64,000 nucleotides of DNA from an uncultured Paracoccaceae bacterium (GTDB lineage Bacteria > Pseudomonadota > Alphaproteobacteria > Rhodobacterales > Rhodobacteraceae), in contig CATOSU010000002.1 of assembly GCA_951812615.1 (NCBI GenBank), positions 1,364,001 through 1,428,000 on the forward strand, written 5' to 3'. Below, in pieces: positions 53,349 to 62,174 of this stretch; position 1 is the first letter of the stretch, and each line of letters starts with the position of its first letter. The notes beneath the pieces were generated by a model. That model had not been told where the DNA came from and made no database searches. It saw only the letters and a program-made list of their open reading frames with translations. Both the position numbers and the translations under genes were made by a program.

Positions 53349-54833
53349 ATGGTGCATCTGCTGCGAAAATGGGGCGTTCTGGGCCTGACGGCACTTCTGG
53401 TTCCGCTTTGCGCGGGCGTGGTTTCCGCCGACGAAGGCGAACAGGAGCGGATCGCATTGGTGATCGGCAACGGCAGCTATGGGTCGGTTTCGTCCCTGGA
53501 CAACCCGGTTAATGACGCGGACCTGATCGCGCATACACTGGAACATCTGGATTTTGACGTCACCCTGATCACCGACGCCAACCAGATCGCGATGAAGCGC
53601 GCAATTGCCCAGTTCGGCCGCGAACTGCGTCAGGAGGGGCCGGATACAATCGGGCTGTTCTACTACGCCGGACACGGGGTTCAGTCCTTTGGCACGAATT
53701 ACCTTCTTCCCGTCGATGCCTCGCTGATGGACGCCGCCGATCTGGATCTAGTCGCGGTCGAGGCGCAATCGGTGCTGCGGCAGATGTTTTCCGCCAAGAA
53801 CGGCACCAACATCGTCATTCTCGACGCCTGCCGCAACAACCCGTTCACCGATATGCCGGAATTCAACAATAACGGGCTGGCTGAAATGGATGCGCCGACC
53901 GGGACGTTTCTGGCTTATGCGACCGCACCGGGAAACGTTGCGCTGGATGGCCTGACGGGGAACAGCCCGTTCACGAAATCGCTGGCGGGCTATATGGCGT
54001 CGCCCGGGATGCCCATCGAACAGATGTTCAAACAGGTGCGGGTCGAGGTTCTGGACGAAACCGATGGCCTGCAGACACCGTGGGACAGTTCTTCGCTGAC
54101 CCGTGACTTCATGTTCGCCCGGCCCGAGGAAAGCCCGGTTGCGCAAGACAGCGGCGAAGAACAGCACTGGCGCCGGGCGCAGGCCTCGGCAGACCTGGCC
54201 GAACTGGCCGGTTTCCTGCGCAGCTATCCCAACAGCGTTCATGCCGATGCCGCCGGCGATCTGCTGATTACTGTCCTGGAATACGATCTGGGGATCGAGC
54301 TGTCGCATGTCGATGACGCGGCAACCGCACAGGCCGGCCCGTCGGCGGTGGAAGAAAAGATGTATCAGGTCGCCTCGACACAGGGCACCCGCGCTGCCTA
54401 TGACATGTACATGCGGGTCTTTCCTCAGGGGGTTTACGTGGATCTGGCCCGTCTGGAGGTTGCCGCGCTGGACCAGAACGGCAAGAACCAGCCGGAAACC
54501 CCGGCCGCCAGCGCCGCACCGACCACGTCACAGCCGACGCGAAGCATCACGTTTATCGATCCGTTGGTGTCGGACATCCCCGAGGTGCATGGCCGTTCGA
54601 TCGCGATGCTGATGAATTCCCTGCCACTGCATTCACCGGTCGAGGGGCTGCCGGACGAATACTGGCGCGATCAGTCCTGCAGCGCATGCCATCAATGGTC
54701 CGAGGACCGCCTGTGCGATCATGCGACCCGCTACCTTGGCCCGGCCGGTACGGCGGCGTCGGCCAAACCGCACCCTTTCGGCGGATCCTTCAAAGATCAT
54801 CTGCGGCATTGGGCGGCCGGCGGGTGTCAGTGA
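53349..54833 (+). CDS. Secreted caspase-like (peptidase C14) protein with C-terminal CXXCH
   Basis: The 494-residue protein has a signal peptide (cleaved after ~AGVVSA, residue 27) and a caspase-like domain (~35-250). The dyad is intact: His109 in GLFYYAGHGVQ and Cys161 in VILDACRNNPF. Residues ~265-390 are helical and resemble tetratricopeptide-like repeats, then a Pro/Thr/Ala linker, and a C-terminal segment with DQSCSACHQWSEDRLC, giving a CXXCH haem c motif at 444-448. The last ~60 residues are a compact Cys-rich tail. It abuts the convergent DUF4384-like gene at their stop codons. Substrate is unknown. Confidence 0.85.
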   Translation: MVHLLRKWGVLGLTALLVPLCAGVVSADEGEQERIALVIGNGSYGSVSSLDNPVNDADLIAHTLEHLDFDVTLITDANQIAMKRAIAQFGRELRQEGPDTIGLFYYAGHGVQSFGTNYLLPVDASLMDAADLDLVAVEAQSVLRQMFSAKNGTNIVILDACRNNPFTDMPEFNNNGLAEMDAPTGTFLAYATAPGNVALDGLTGNSPFTKSLAGYMASPGMPIEQMFKQVRVEVLDETDGLQTPWDSSSLTRDFMFARPEESPVAQDSGEEQHWRRAQASADLAELAGFLRSYPNSVHADAAGDLLITVLEYDLGIELSHVDDAATAQAGPSAVEEKMYQVASTQGTRAAYDMYMRVFPQGVYVDLARLEVAALDQNGKNQPETPAASAAPTTSQPTRSITFIDPLVSDIPEVHGRSIAMLMNSLPLHSPVEGLPDEYWRDQSCSACHQWSEDRLCDHATRYLGPAGTAASAKPHPFGGSFKDHLRHWAAGGCQ

Positions 54834-56660
54834 TCAGCCCTCGGACGTGGACACAAAGAAATAGACCCACTCGCCCTTGAAATCCGGGTGTTCTTCGCGC
54901 GCCGCTTCGACCCGGCTGCGCAGCCATTCCAGATACCCGGCGGCGGGTTCCTGTATCGGGCGCAACCCGTCATAGAGCGGATGCGACGCCGCAAAGGCAA
55001 CCGCAATCTCCTGACCATAAGGCGGGCCGATGATCAGCCGCAAACCCTTGTCCTCGGCCGATTTTGCGCCGATGCGCTGCGCCGTTTTCGCCGGCGCCTC
55101 GCGCAACGGGCTGTATTCATTGGGTTCCAGATGCAACACGTTTCCAGCCGCGTCAAAATAGTCGAGATAGATCACCGCGTCATAATCCGGCGCCGTCATA
55201 TCCAGCGACAGGAAATCGCCCTTCACAAAGCCGAACACGCGGGCATGGGCATCTTCGCCGATGACCAGCGGATTGGTGAACTGGTCGGTGGATTGCGGCA
55301 GCCCGACCGCGGCAATGCCCGACAGCGCATTGCATTGCGGTCGCGGCAGAACCAGCATGTTGTCCGATACGGCAATGTCCGCCCCCATCTGCGCCTGCAA
55401 CGCCGACAGCACGTCCGACCGCAACCCGTCCTGCGGAATGTGCCCGTTAACCACCAACGTCGTTGTCTCCGGGTCGAACCCGACCTGCAGCCGTGAACAG
55501 GGCACCTGCGCCAGCAGCCCGGCAACCCCGTCGCGCACCGGGTCATTGCCGGCAGTCAGATCCCCGGGCTGCATGAAGCTCTGAAACGCCGCGAAAGACA
55601 GCGGATCGACCGGCCCGTCCCCGCCCGGGAAGGCCAGCGCGGCTTTCACGGTATCCGCATCGGGGGCGGCCGGTTCAACCGGACGGCTGGGCGGCGCGAC
55701 ATAGGCCGCCGGTCGGATATCGGGGTCAGATTGCGGTGATGTCTCGGCCTTGGGCGCAATGGCAGGCGACGCCTCGGCGGGTGGCTGCGCGGCGGCGGCA
55801 GCTTCGGCCGGGGGATCCGCAGGGGCCACCGGGGCGGACGGGGGTGCAAGCGCGACCGCCGCGGGCGCATCGGTGACCACCTTGCTCGCCGGTTCCGCGG
55901 ACGGAACCTTCAGCGCCGCAACCTGAACCGGCGGGCGGCCCGCGGACAGAGGACGAACCGACGGTTTCGCCGACGGCACCGTGGCCGAGACGATGGCCGC
56001 GGTGGTTGCCGCGACCAAGGCAGGCTCGGTGACAGCGCTCAGCCCTTCCGGCTGTGGTTCGAAAGAGGGCACCGACGCGGCCACGTTCGACGCGGCGGGA
56101 GCCGCTGTGGACGGCACGGCAACGGCGTTGACCCGGCTGCCCGGCGGGGCCACGCCTGCAGCTTTCCGGCCCTGCGGTACGGCGGAAGCAACCGCGCTCG
56201 GATTCGGACTGACCGCGGCCATCTTTTCGGGCGCGGTCGGATCAGCAGAGGCGACGGTCTGCGCTGCTGCTTCTGTCGCCGGAACCGCTGCTGTCTGCGG
56301 GCGGGCATCCGGCAGGGGATCGGCACCCGGATCGATCCCCTTGGCACGGTCAATGGCCGGTTCGGCATCCGCAACCTGCTGGCTGGGCAGGCTTGCCGGG
56401 GCCGCGCGGCTGGTCGGGATCGCCCCGGTATCGATGTTGTCTCCGGTTGCCGCGGCCTCGGCGGCCGGGGTCGCCTCCGGGGGGGTGGCCCGGGCCTCGG
56501 TGCGGTCCAGCGTATGGGCCACGACCTCGACCTCGGTTTCGGGCATGGGCTGGACCGGCACGTCTTCCGGCTGGATCCAGACCCACAGCGCAGCACCGGC
56601 CGCAGCATGGACCCCGAGCGAGGCGACAACCCCCGCGGTCCAGCGCAGACCGGCGGTCAT
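54834..56660 (-). CDS. TonB/TolA-like anchored protein with C-terminal DUF4384-like domain
   Basis: The 608-residue protein has an N-terminal membrane anchor (GLRWTAGVVASLGVHAAAGAALWVW), then a ~300-residue Ala/Pro-rich spacer (~35-350) as in TonB or TolA, then a folded part. Residues ~360-460 are a globular region with two cysteines, and ~480-600 match DUF4384: DYDAVIYLDYFDAAGNVLHLEPNEYSPLRE, then GPPYGQEIAVAFAASHPLYD and YLEWLRSRVEAAREEHPD. DUF4384 is often fused to caspase domains. It overlaps the upstream ExbD gene by four bases (ATGA). Confidence 0.75.
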   Translation of the reverse strand: MTAGLRWTAGVVASLGVHAAAGAALWVWIQPEDVPVQPMPETEVEVVAHTLDRTEARATPPEATPAAEAAATGDNIDTGAIPTSRAAPASLPSQQVADAEPAIDRAKGIDPGADPLPDARPQTAAVPATEAAAQTVASADPTAPEKMAAVSPNPSAVASAVPQGRKAAGVAPPGSRVNAVAVPSTAAPAASNVAASVPSFEPQPEGLSAVTEPALVAATTAAIVSATVPSAKPSVRPLSAGRPPVQVAALKVPSAEPASKVVTDAPAAVALAPPSAPVAPADPPAEAAAAAQPPAEASPAIAPKAETSPQSDPDIRPAAYVAPPSRPVEPAAPDADTVKAALAFPGGDGPVDPLSFAAFQSFMQPGDLTAGNDPVRDGVAGLLAQVPCSRLQVGFDPETTTLVVNGHIPQDGLRSDVLSALQAQMGADIAVSDNMLVLPRPQCNALSGIAAVGLPQSTDQFTNPLVIGEDAHARVFGFVKGDFLSLDMTAPDYDAVIYLDYFDAAGNVLHLEPNEYSPLREAPAKTAQRIGAKSAEDKGLRLIIGPPYGQEIAVAFAASHPLYDGLRPIQEPAAGYLEWLRSRVEAAREEHPDFKGEWVYFFVSTSEG

Positions 56661-57073
56661 TGCGCTACCGGCGCCGGGGCCGGGGTGACGACCAGCACGA
56701 CGTCCCGGACACCCGATGCCTCTGCCAGCCCGACCAGCGGCAGGACGAAACGCAGTTCGGCATCGCGATGGGCATTGACCCGCAGGCGCAGATCCGGATC
56801 GTCACGCAGCCGCGCTGCAATGAGATCCGGCAATTCGTTTTCAGTCAGCTCCCGTCCGTCCAGCGCCAAGAGACCGGTTGCCGACACTGACAGCGTCATG
56901 CCGCCCGACGGCATGTCCCGCCCGGTTGCCGCCACGGGCGGAGACACATCGAACGGCGCCGTGGCATCCATGCGCCCGATCAGCATGAAGAACACCAGCA
57001 GGAAAAACACCACGTCGATCAGGGCGACGATGGTTTCGGACTGTTCGGGACGGGCCCGCCGCGTCAGCTTCAT
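56657..57073 (-). CDS. ExbD/TolR family protein (second copy)
   Basis: The 138-residue protein has the ExbD layout: one N-terminal membrane helix with the conserved acidic residue (IVALIDVVFFLLVFFMLIGR) and a periplasmic domain of ~95 residues. In ExbB-ExbD or TolQ-TolR complexes this Asp carries protons. It overlaps both neighbours by four bases (ATGA), so it is translated as part of one operon. The pair of ExbD proteins differs in sequence, so a heteromeric ring is possible. Confidence 0.88.
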   Translation of the reverse strand: MKLTRRARPEQSETIVALIDVVFFLLVFFMLIGRMDATAPFDVSPPVAATGRDMPSGGMTLSVSATGLLALDGRELTENELPDLIAARLRDDPDLRLRVNAHRDAELRFVLPLVGLAEASGVRDVVLVVTPAPAPVAQ

Positions 57074-57507
57074 CGCCCCGCCTCCAGACGCACCACCCGC
57101 AGCCGGGTGACACCGGCCAGCGTCGCGGCTTCCATCACCGAAATCAGCGCCTGCGTGCGGGCGACGGTGGACGGCAGGATCAGAACCTGCAGCGACGGAT
57201 CCTCGGCCAGCAGGGTGCGCAGTTCTGCGGTAAGGGCATCTGGGCCAACCGGCCTGCCACGCAGAACCGCCTGCCCGTCGGCTGCAACACGAATCATCAG
57301 GGACGCGCCGCCATCGCCGGCCACGGCTCCGGCGACCGGCGCGTCGTCACCGCGCCGGGCCGCCGGGATCATGTCCAGGTTCAGGTAGGTCGACGTGACC
57401 ATGAAAAATACCAGCAGGATCAGCATCACGTCGATCATCGGCACCAGCGAGATCAGCGCGCGCGGACGGCCCGGACGTTTCAGTGTCATGTCGGCCATGG
57501 CGCACAT
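57070..57507 (-). CDS. ExbD/TolR family protein (first copy)
   Basis: The 145-residue protein has the ExbD motif SLVPMIDVMLILLVFFMVTSTY with the conserved Asp in the single membrane helix, and a ~100-residue periplasmic domain. Starts three or six codons downstream (ATG 57498 or 57489) are possible. Like its partner it should couple the proton gradient to the TonB-like protein. It is between the ExbB-like gene and the second ExbD. Confidence 0.88.
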   Translation of the reverse strand: MCAMADMTLKRPGRPRALISLVPMIDVMLILLVFFMVTSTYLNLDMIPAARRGDDAPVAGAVAGDGGASLMIRVAADGQAVLRGRPVGPDALTAELRTLLAEDPSLQVLILPSTVARTQALISVMEAATLAGVTRLRVVRLEAGR

Positions 57508-57560
57508 TCCATACCCGATACAGTCCGCTTCGCGTTATGACCGGCCGGCACCATCGCGCA

Positions 57561-58184
57561 CTAGCCGGTCGGTTTTTCGTTGATCAGCAACAATTCCCCG
57601 ACCGCGCTTTCGATCGTCTGCGCCGCCGCGTCGATCCGGGCCGATAACAGCCCCGCACCGACGGCCGCCGGGATCGCCACCAGCAGACCCGCCGCCGTGG
57701 TCAGCAGCGCCTGCCAGATCCCGCCGGCCAGCACCGACGCGTTGGCTGCGCCTTCGGCCATTTCAAGCTCCTGGAACGATTGGATCATCCCGAGCACCGT
57801 GCTCAGCAGACCCAGCAATGGCGAAATCATCGCGATCAGCTCCAGCAACCGGATACCGCTGTTCATGCGCGAGATCTCGTCATTGCCGCGCCGCATCAGC
57901 TCTGCCTCCAGCCGCGGACCCTGCAAACCGTCGCGCAGCGCGGAAATGGCATAACCCATCACTCGGTCCGCCGGCGCGCGCTCGTGGCCGACACTCTCGG
58001 CGGCCACGTGCTTGTCCCCCCGCGCCCACGCTTCCAGCGCGGCCTCCCGGCCTGCGGCACCCGACCGGACCGCCCAGAGCTGGATGACCTTGGTGGCGAT
58101 CAGCGCCAGCGACAAAAGCGACAAAACCGCCAGAACCGCGATGATCGGACCGCCGGTCCCCAGGTTGCTCAGACTGAAGCCCAT
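57561..58184 (-). CDS. ExbB/TolQ/MotA-type proton channel protein
   Basis: The 207-residue protein has three membrane helices in the ExbB/TolQ arrangement: an N-terminal helix (GPIIAVLAVLSLLSLALIAT), a cytoplasmic region of ~90 residues, and two helices near the C-terminus (ISPLLGLLSTVLGMIQSFQE, WQALLTTAAGLLVAIPAAVG). It forms a pentameric channel with ExbD-like dimers. It begins three bases after the preceding gene, and the two ExbD genes follow at once. Confidence 0.9.
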   Translation of the reverse strand: MGFSLSNLGTGGPIIAVLAVLSLLSLALIATKVIQLWAVRSGAAGREAALEAWARGDKHVAAESVGHERAPADRVMGYAISALRDGLQGPRLEAELMRRGNDEISRMNSGIRLLELIAMISPLLGLLSTVLGMIQSFQELEMAEGAANASVLAGGIWQALLTTAAGLLVAIPAAVGAGLLSARIDAAAQTIESAVGELLLINEKPTG

Positions 58185-58187
58185 GAC

Positions 58188-58625
58188 CTACTTCACCAGA
58201 GGGGCGGATGTTTTGCTGCTCAGCTCGATGATCGCGAAACAGTCGGTTTCCTCGGCATTTTGCGGTTTGCAGGACGTCATGTCATGCAACAGGATTTCAG
58301 AGATGTTGGTGCAGCTGATCTCGGGGATCTCGAACAACTTGAGGGTTGTGCGCGCAACCGGCAGCGGCGCGGCGTCGATAGACAGCAGGCGGTCGATCAC
58401 CGCGTTGCCGTCAAGGATGGCCAGCGACATTTCGAACCCTTCGAAGCTTTGCCCGGTCTTGTTGCGGAACAGGAAAAAGGTCCGGCATCCGCCGCCTTCG
58501 ATTTCCTCGAATTTGTTGAGCTCTACCCCCAGAGAGCCCTGTTGCTGAGCCTGAACAGGGGCGACAGAAAGGGCCAGTGCGAAAATCGCAGCTGCGGCGG
58601 CAAGTGGTTTGAAAAGGGTGGACAT
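58188..58625 (-). CDS. Secreted hypothetical protein heading the Exb operon
   Basis: The 145-residue protein starts at ATG 58625, with GGAGG upstream, and a signal peptide (MSTLFKPLAAAAAIFALALS, cleaved after ~VQA). The mature part has four cysteines (GGGCRTFFLF, EISCTNISEI, MTSCKPQNA, TDCFAIIEL) that could form two disulfides. I do not recognise a family. It is the first gene of the minus-strand operon and is divergent from tssA across a 285-base gap. Earlier ATGs exist but lack a signal sequence context. Confidence 0.7.
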   Translation of the reverse strand: MSTLFKPLAAAAAIFALALSVAPVQAQQQGSLGVELNKFEEIEGGGCRTFFLFRNKTGQSFEGFEMSLAILDGNAVIDRLLSIDAAPLPVARTTLKLFEIPEISCTNISEILLHDMTSCKPQNAEETDCFAIIELSSKTSAPLVK

Positions 58626-58910
58626 CAATTCCTCCGGGTTCGTTTGGCGGACCAGCCCCGCCATCTGCGATCTGTTGGGTAATTGCGGCGTGTCCTTGTT
58701 ACACTCCACGCGTTGGTGATGCCGGTTGGTCAGGCTGATGCCACGCAGGCGCCACAGTTCTGCCACCGGCAATAGGGCAAAAACAATTGACTTTAAGGAA
58801 ACGATAAGGCTGACTTTTGGTCAAGGTATTGATTTAGTGATGTAAGGCCTATTTCCCGCCGCCGTGTCCGGAGACACGTCAGTTCGGAGGCCAAGCCTGG
58901 GGAGGATCTA
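58626..58910. promoter_or_regulatory. Divergent promoter region between the Exb operon and tssA
   Basis: This 285-base gap has no gene. Bases ~58775-58850 are AT-rich. A plus-strand sigma-70-like candidate is TTGGTC (58817-58822), 17 bases, ATGTAA (58840-58845), about 65 bases before tssA. GGGGAGGAT precedes the tssA ATG. No sigma-54 site was seen. A common control of both operons is possible. Confidence 0.4.
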
Positions 58911-59963
58911 ATGGACGCCGAAGCCCTGCTTCAGCCCAAAGCGGACGATTTGCCCAGCGGCGAAAACCTTGAGTACGATCCGGTCTTTACCGATATGGAG
59001 CTTGCCGCCCAGCCGGGCGAGGAGCAGCAGATCGGTGACGAGATCAAAGCGGCCAGCGATCCGGACTATCGCGAAGTGCGGACCAAGGCGCTCGAAGTGC
59101 TGGACCGCAGCCACGACATTCGCGCCGCCGTCTATCTGTCCGAAGCGATTCTGCCGCTCGAAGGTCTGGCCGGGTTCGCGCAGGCCACAACCTTTATCCG
59201 CGGCTGTCTCGAACAATACTGGGACAGCTGCCACCCCGAACTGGACGAAGACGACGACAACGACCCGACGATGCGGATCAATGCCGTGCAGGGTCTGTGC
59301 GGTCAGCCCGGCGGGCTGGGCGGTCCTTCGGCGGTCTACCGGGGCGTGCGCCGTGCGCCGCTGACCGACAGCCGCGGGTTCGGCCGGTTTTCGTGGCGCG
59401 ACATCGAAATTGCCGAAGGTCAGGTTTCCGCGCCCGAGGGTATGGACAACCTGCCGGACACCGGCTCCATCGGCGCGGCGTTTCAGGACACCGACGAAGA
59501 AACCCGGGCGCAGATGCATGCGGCGGCGGTGCAGGCGACAGAAGATGTGCGCGCCATTTCCGCGGTGTTCGACGACAAGACACCGGGGCAGGGGCCTGAA
59601 TTGGACCCGCTGATCAAGCTGCTTGCGCAGATTACCAAGCGGCTTGGCGAACATACCGCGGGCGCAGAGGTCGTCGAAGGGGACGACGCGGCCGGCGAAG
59701 AAGACGCCCCGGCCACGGCCGGTGGTGGCGCCCCGGCCGCGCAGGCCGCGCCGGGCACGATCAATTCACCGGCCGACGCGGCCGCGGCTCTGGACCGGAT
59801 CATTGCCTATTACAACCGGGCCGAACCGTCCTCTCCGATCCCGATTCTGCTGGAACGGGCCAAGCGCCTTGTCGGTGCCGATTTCATGACCATCGTGAAG
59901 GACATGGCACCGGGCGGGCTGGGCAATGTCGAGACCATCAGCGGGGTCGAAGGCGAATATTGA
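58911..59963 (+). CDS. tssA: Type VI secretion TssA-like protein (ImpA N-domain)
   Basis: The 350-residue protein has the ImpA N-terminal domain (~5-130: DLPSGENLEYDPVFTDMELA, KALEVLDRSHDIRAAVYLSE, FIRGCLEQYWDSCHPELDED). The C-terminus (~280-345: SPADAAAALDRIIAYYNRAE, PSSPIPILLERAKRLVGADF) is the short TssA form. TssA primes sheath-tube assembly at the baseplate. The length and ending match the short class. A strong ribosome binding site is present. It starts the plus-strand T6SS gene run. Confidence 0.92.
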   Translation: MDAEALLQPKADDLPSGENLEYDPVFTDMELAAQPGEEQQIGDEIKAASDPDYREVRTKALEVLDRSHDIRAAVYLSEAILPLEGLAGFAQATTFIRGCLEQYWDSCHPELDEDDDNDPTMRINAVQGLCGQPGGLGGPSAVYRGVRRAPLTDSRGFGRFSWRDIEIAEGQVSAPEGMDNLPDTGSIGAAFQDTDEETRAQMHAAAVQATEDVRAISAVFDDKTPGQGPELDPLIKLLAQITKRLGEHTAGAEVVEGDDAAGEEDAPATAGGGAPAAQAAPGTINSPADAAAALDRIIAYYNRAEPSSPIPILLERAKRLVGADFMTIVKDMAPGGLGNVETISGVEGEY

Positions 59964-60070
59964 CCTTCTGCGCCACCCGAAGTGGTACGAAAGTGAAATA
60001 AGACACAGACGGCGCACTGCGACAGGCGTCATGAAGCCAGGAAACGTTTTTACGAAGGAGCAAGACTGAA

Positions 60071-60586
60071 ATGGCGGACAGCTCACAGAAATTCATAGCC
60101 CGCAACAGGGCGCCCCGGGTTCAGATCGAATACGACGTCGAACTCTACGGCGCGGAAAAGAAGGTTCAGCTTCCATTCGTTATGGGCGTGATGAGCGATC
60201 TGGCCGGCAAGTCCGAGGAACCGCAGCCCGCGGTCGCGGACCGGAAGTTTCTTGAAATCGACGTCGACAATTTCGACGATCGCATGAAATCGATGAAGCC
60301 GCGCGCAGCGTTTACGGTACCGAACACACTGACCGGCGAAGGCAATCTGGCTGTCGATATCACGTTCGAAAGCATGGACGACTTTTCGCCCGCGGCCATC
60401 GCGGCCAAGGTCGAACCGCTCAAGGAATTGCTGGACGCACGGACCCAGCTTTCGAACCTGATGACCTACATGGACGGGAAAACCGGGGCCGAGGATCTGA
60501 TCACCAAGATCATTCAGGATCCGTCCCTGCTGAAGACACTTGCCGCTCAGCCTGCGCCGCAGGCCGAGAGCGAAGACGAAGCGTAA
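60071..60586 (+). CDS. tssB: Type VI secretion sheath small subunit TssB
   Basis: The 171-residue protein matches TssB: KFIARNRAPRVQIEYDVELYGAEKK, LPFVMGVMSDLAGKSEEP and VDNFDDRMKSMKPRAAFTVP. It pairs with TssC to build the contractile sheath. The AAGGAGC ribosome binding site and ATG 60071 are clear. The stop at 60584-60586 contributes to the AAGGAG that serves the next gene, tssC. Confidence 0.96.
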   Translation: MADSSQKFIARNRAPRVQIEYDVELYGAEKKVQLPFVMGVMSDLAGKSEEPQPAVADRKFLEIDVDNFDDRMKSMKPRAAFTVPNTLTGEGNLAVDITFESMDDFSPAAIAAKVEPLKELLDARTQLSNLMTYMDGKTGAEDLITKIIQDPSLLKTLAAQPAPQAESEDEA

Positions 60587-60596
60587 GGAGCGCAAG

Positions 60597-62093
60597 ATAG
60601 CTGAAGAACAACTTCAGGAACAGGCCGGCGGAGAAGAAACCGTATTCGGGTCATCCGAATTTGAAGCGCTGCTGCAAAAGGAATTCCGTCCGAAATCGGA
60701 TCAGGCCAAGACGGCGGTTGAACAGGCGGTCAAAACCCTCGCTGAACAGGCGCTGGCAAATACCGCTCTGATTTCCAACGATGCGCTGCGTTCGATCGAA
60801 AGCATCGTGGCCGAGATCGACAAGAAGCTGACCGAACAGGTCAACCTGATCCTGCACCACGAAGATTTCCAGCAGATGGAAAGCGCGTGGCGTGGACTGC
60901 ATTACCTCGTCAACAACACCGAAACCGACGAGATGCTGAAGATCCGGGTCATGAACATCTCCAAGAAGGACATGCACAAGACCCTGCGCAAGTTCAAAGG
61001 CACCGCCTGGGACCAGTCGCCGATCTTCAAGAAAGTCTACGAAGAGGAATTCGGTCAGTTCGGTGGTGAACCCTATGGCACGCTGGTTGCCGACTATCAC
61101 TTTGACCACAGCCCGCCGGACATTGAGCTGCTCGGCGAAATGTCCAAGATCGCGGCGGCCGCACACGCGCCCCTGATCACCGGCGCCAAGCCGACGCTGT
61201 TCCAGATGGACAGCTGGTCAGAACTGGCCAATCCGCGCGACCTGACCAAGATCTTCCAGACGCCGGAATATGCCGCTTGGCGGTCCCTGCGCGAAGGCGA
61301 AGACAGCAAATATGTCGGTCTCGCGATGCCGCGGTTCCTGGGTCGGCTGCCTTACGGATCCAAGACTGACCCGGTGGAACAGTTCGATTTCGAAGAAGAT
61401 ACCTAGGGCGCGGACAGCTCCAAGTACGGCTGGGTCAACGCGTGCTACGGCATGGCGGTCAACATCAACCGCAGCTTCAAGAGCTACGGCTGGTGTTCGC
61501 GCATCCGCGGCGTGGAAAGCGGCGGTGCGCTGGAAAATCTGCCCAGCCACACGTTCCCCACGGATGACGGTGGTGTCGACCAGAAATGCCCGACCGAGAT
61601 CGCGATCAGCGACCGGCGTGAAGCGGAACTGGCCAAGAACGGGATGATGCCGCTGATCCACCGCAAGAACAGCGATCTGGCGGCCTTTATCGGCGCCCAG
61701 TCGCTGCACAAGCCGGCGGAATATGACGACCCGGATGCAACCGCGAACGCAAACCTGGCAGCGCGTCTGCCCTACCTGTTCGCGACCTGCCGGTTCGCGC
61801 ATTACCTCAAATGCATGGTTCGTGACAAAATCGGGTCCTTCAAGAGCCGCAACGACATGGAAAGCTGGCTCCAGAACTGGATCAACAATTATGTCGACTT
61901 CAATGCCGACATATCGTCAGAGACGGAAAAGGCGCGCAAACCTCTGGCGAGCGCTGAGGTTGTCGTCGAGGATGTCGAAGGCAACCCCGGTTACTACTCA
62001 TCGAAGTTCTTCCTGCGACCGCATTACCAGCTTGAAGGTCTCTCGGTGTCACTGCGGCTTGTTTCCAAGCTGCCTTCGGAGAAGGGCGCCTAA
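60597..62093 (+). pseudogene. tssC: tssC with apparent start-codon loss and in-frame amber codon
   Basis: Read in one frame, 498 codons encode a full-length TssC: AEEQLQEQAGGEETVFGSSE, FQQMESAWRGLHYLVNNTET, AMPRFLGRLPYGSKTDPVEQ, then GWCSRIRGVESGGALENLPS and the C-terminal SKFFLRPHYQLEGLSVSLRL. Two problems are visible. AAGGAG (60585-60590) is six bases before ATA at 60597-60599, where homologues have ATG before GCTGAAGAA. TAG at 61404-61406 (codon 270) interrupts the conserved EEDT-GAD-SSKY region; GAG or GAT is expected. An in-frame TTG at 60540, inside tssB, is the only upstream alternative start. Without suppression the product would be a 269-residue fragment. Confidence 0.8.
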
Positions 62094-62174
62094 GCCGCGT
62101 TCTTCATCATTTCAGAACCTGAACCACTCACGAAGCGCCATCATAGCTCCGCGCTACCATAGAAAGGACAAACC

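Noticed and set aside
58626-58910. Sigma-54 promoter before the T6SS genes
   Set aside because: No TGGCAC-N5-TTGCA-like element was seen; only a weak sigma-70-like candidate.
60540-60596. TTG at 60540 as the true tssC start
   Set aside because: It lies inside tssB in another frame, gives a basic, non-conserved N-terminus, and ignores the good AAGGAG next to 60597.
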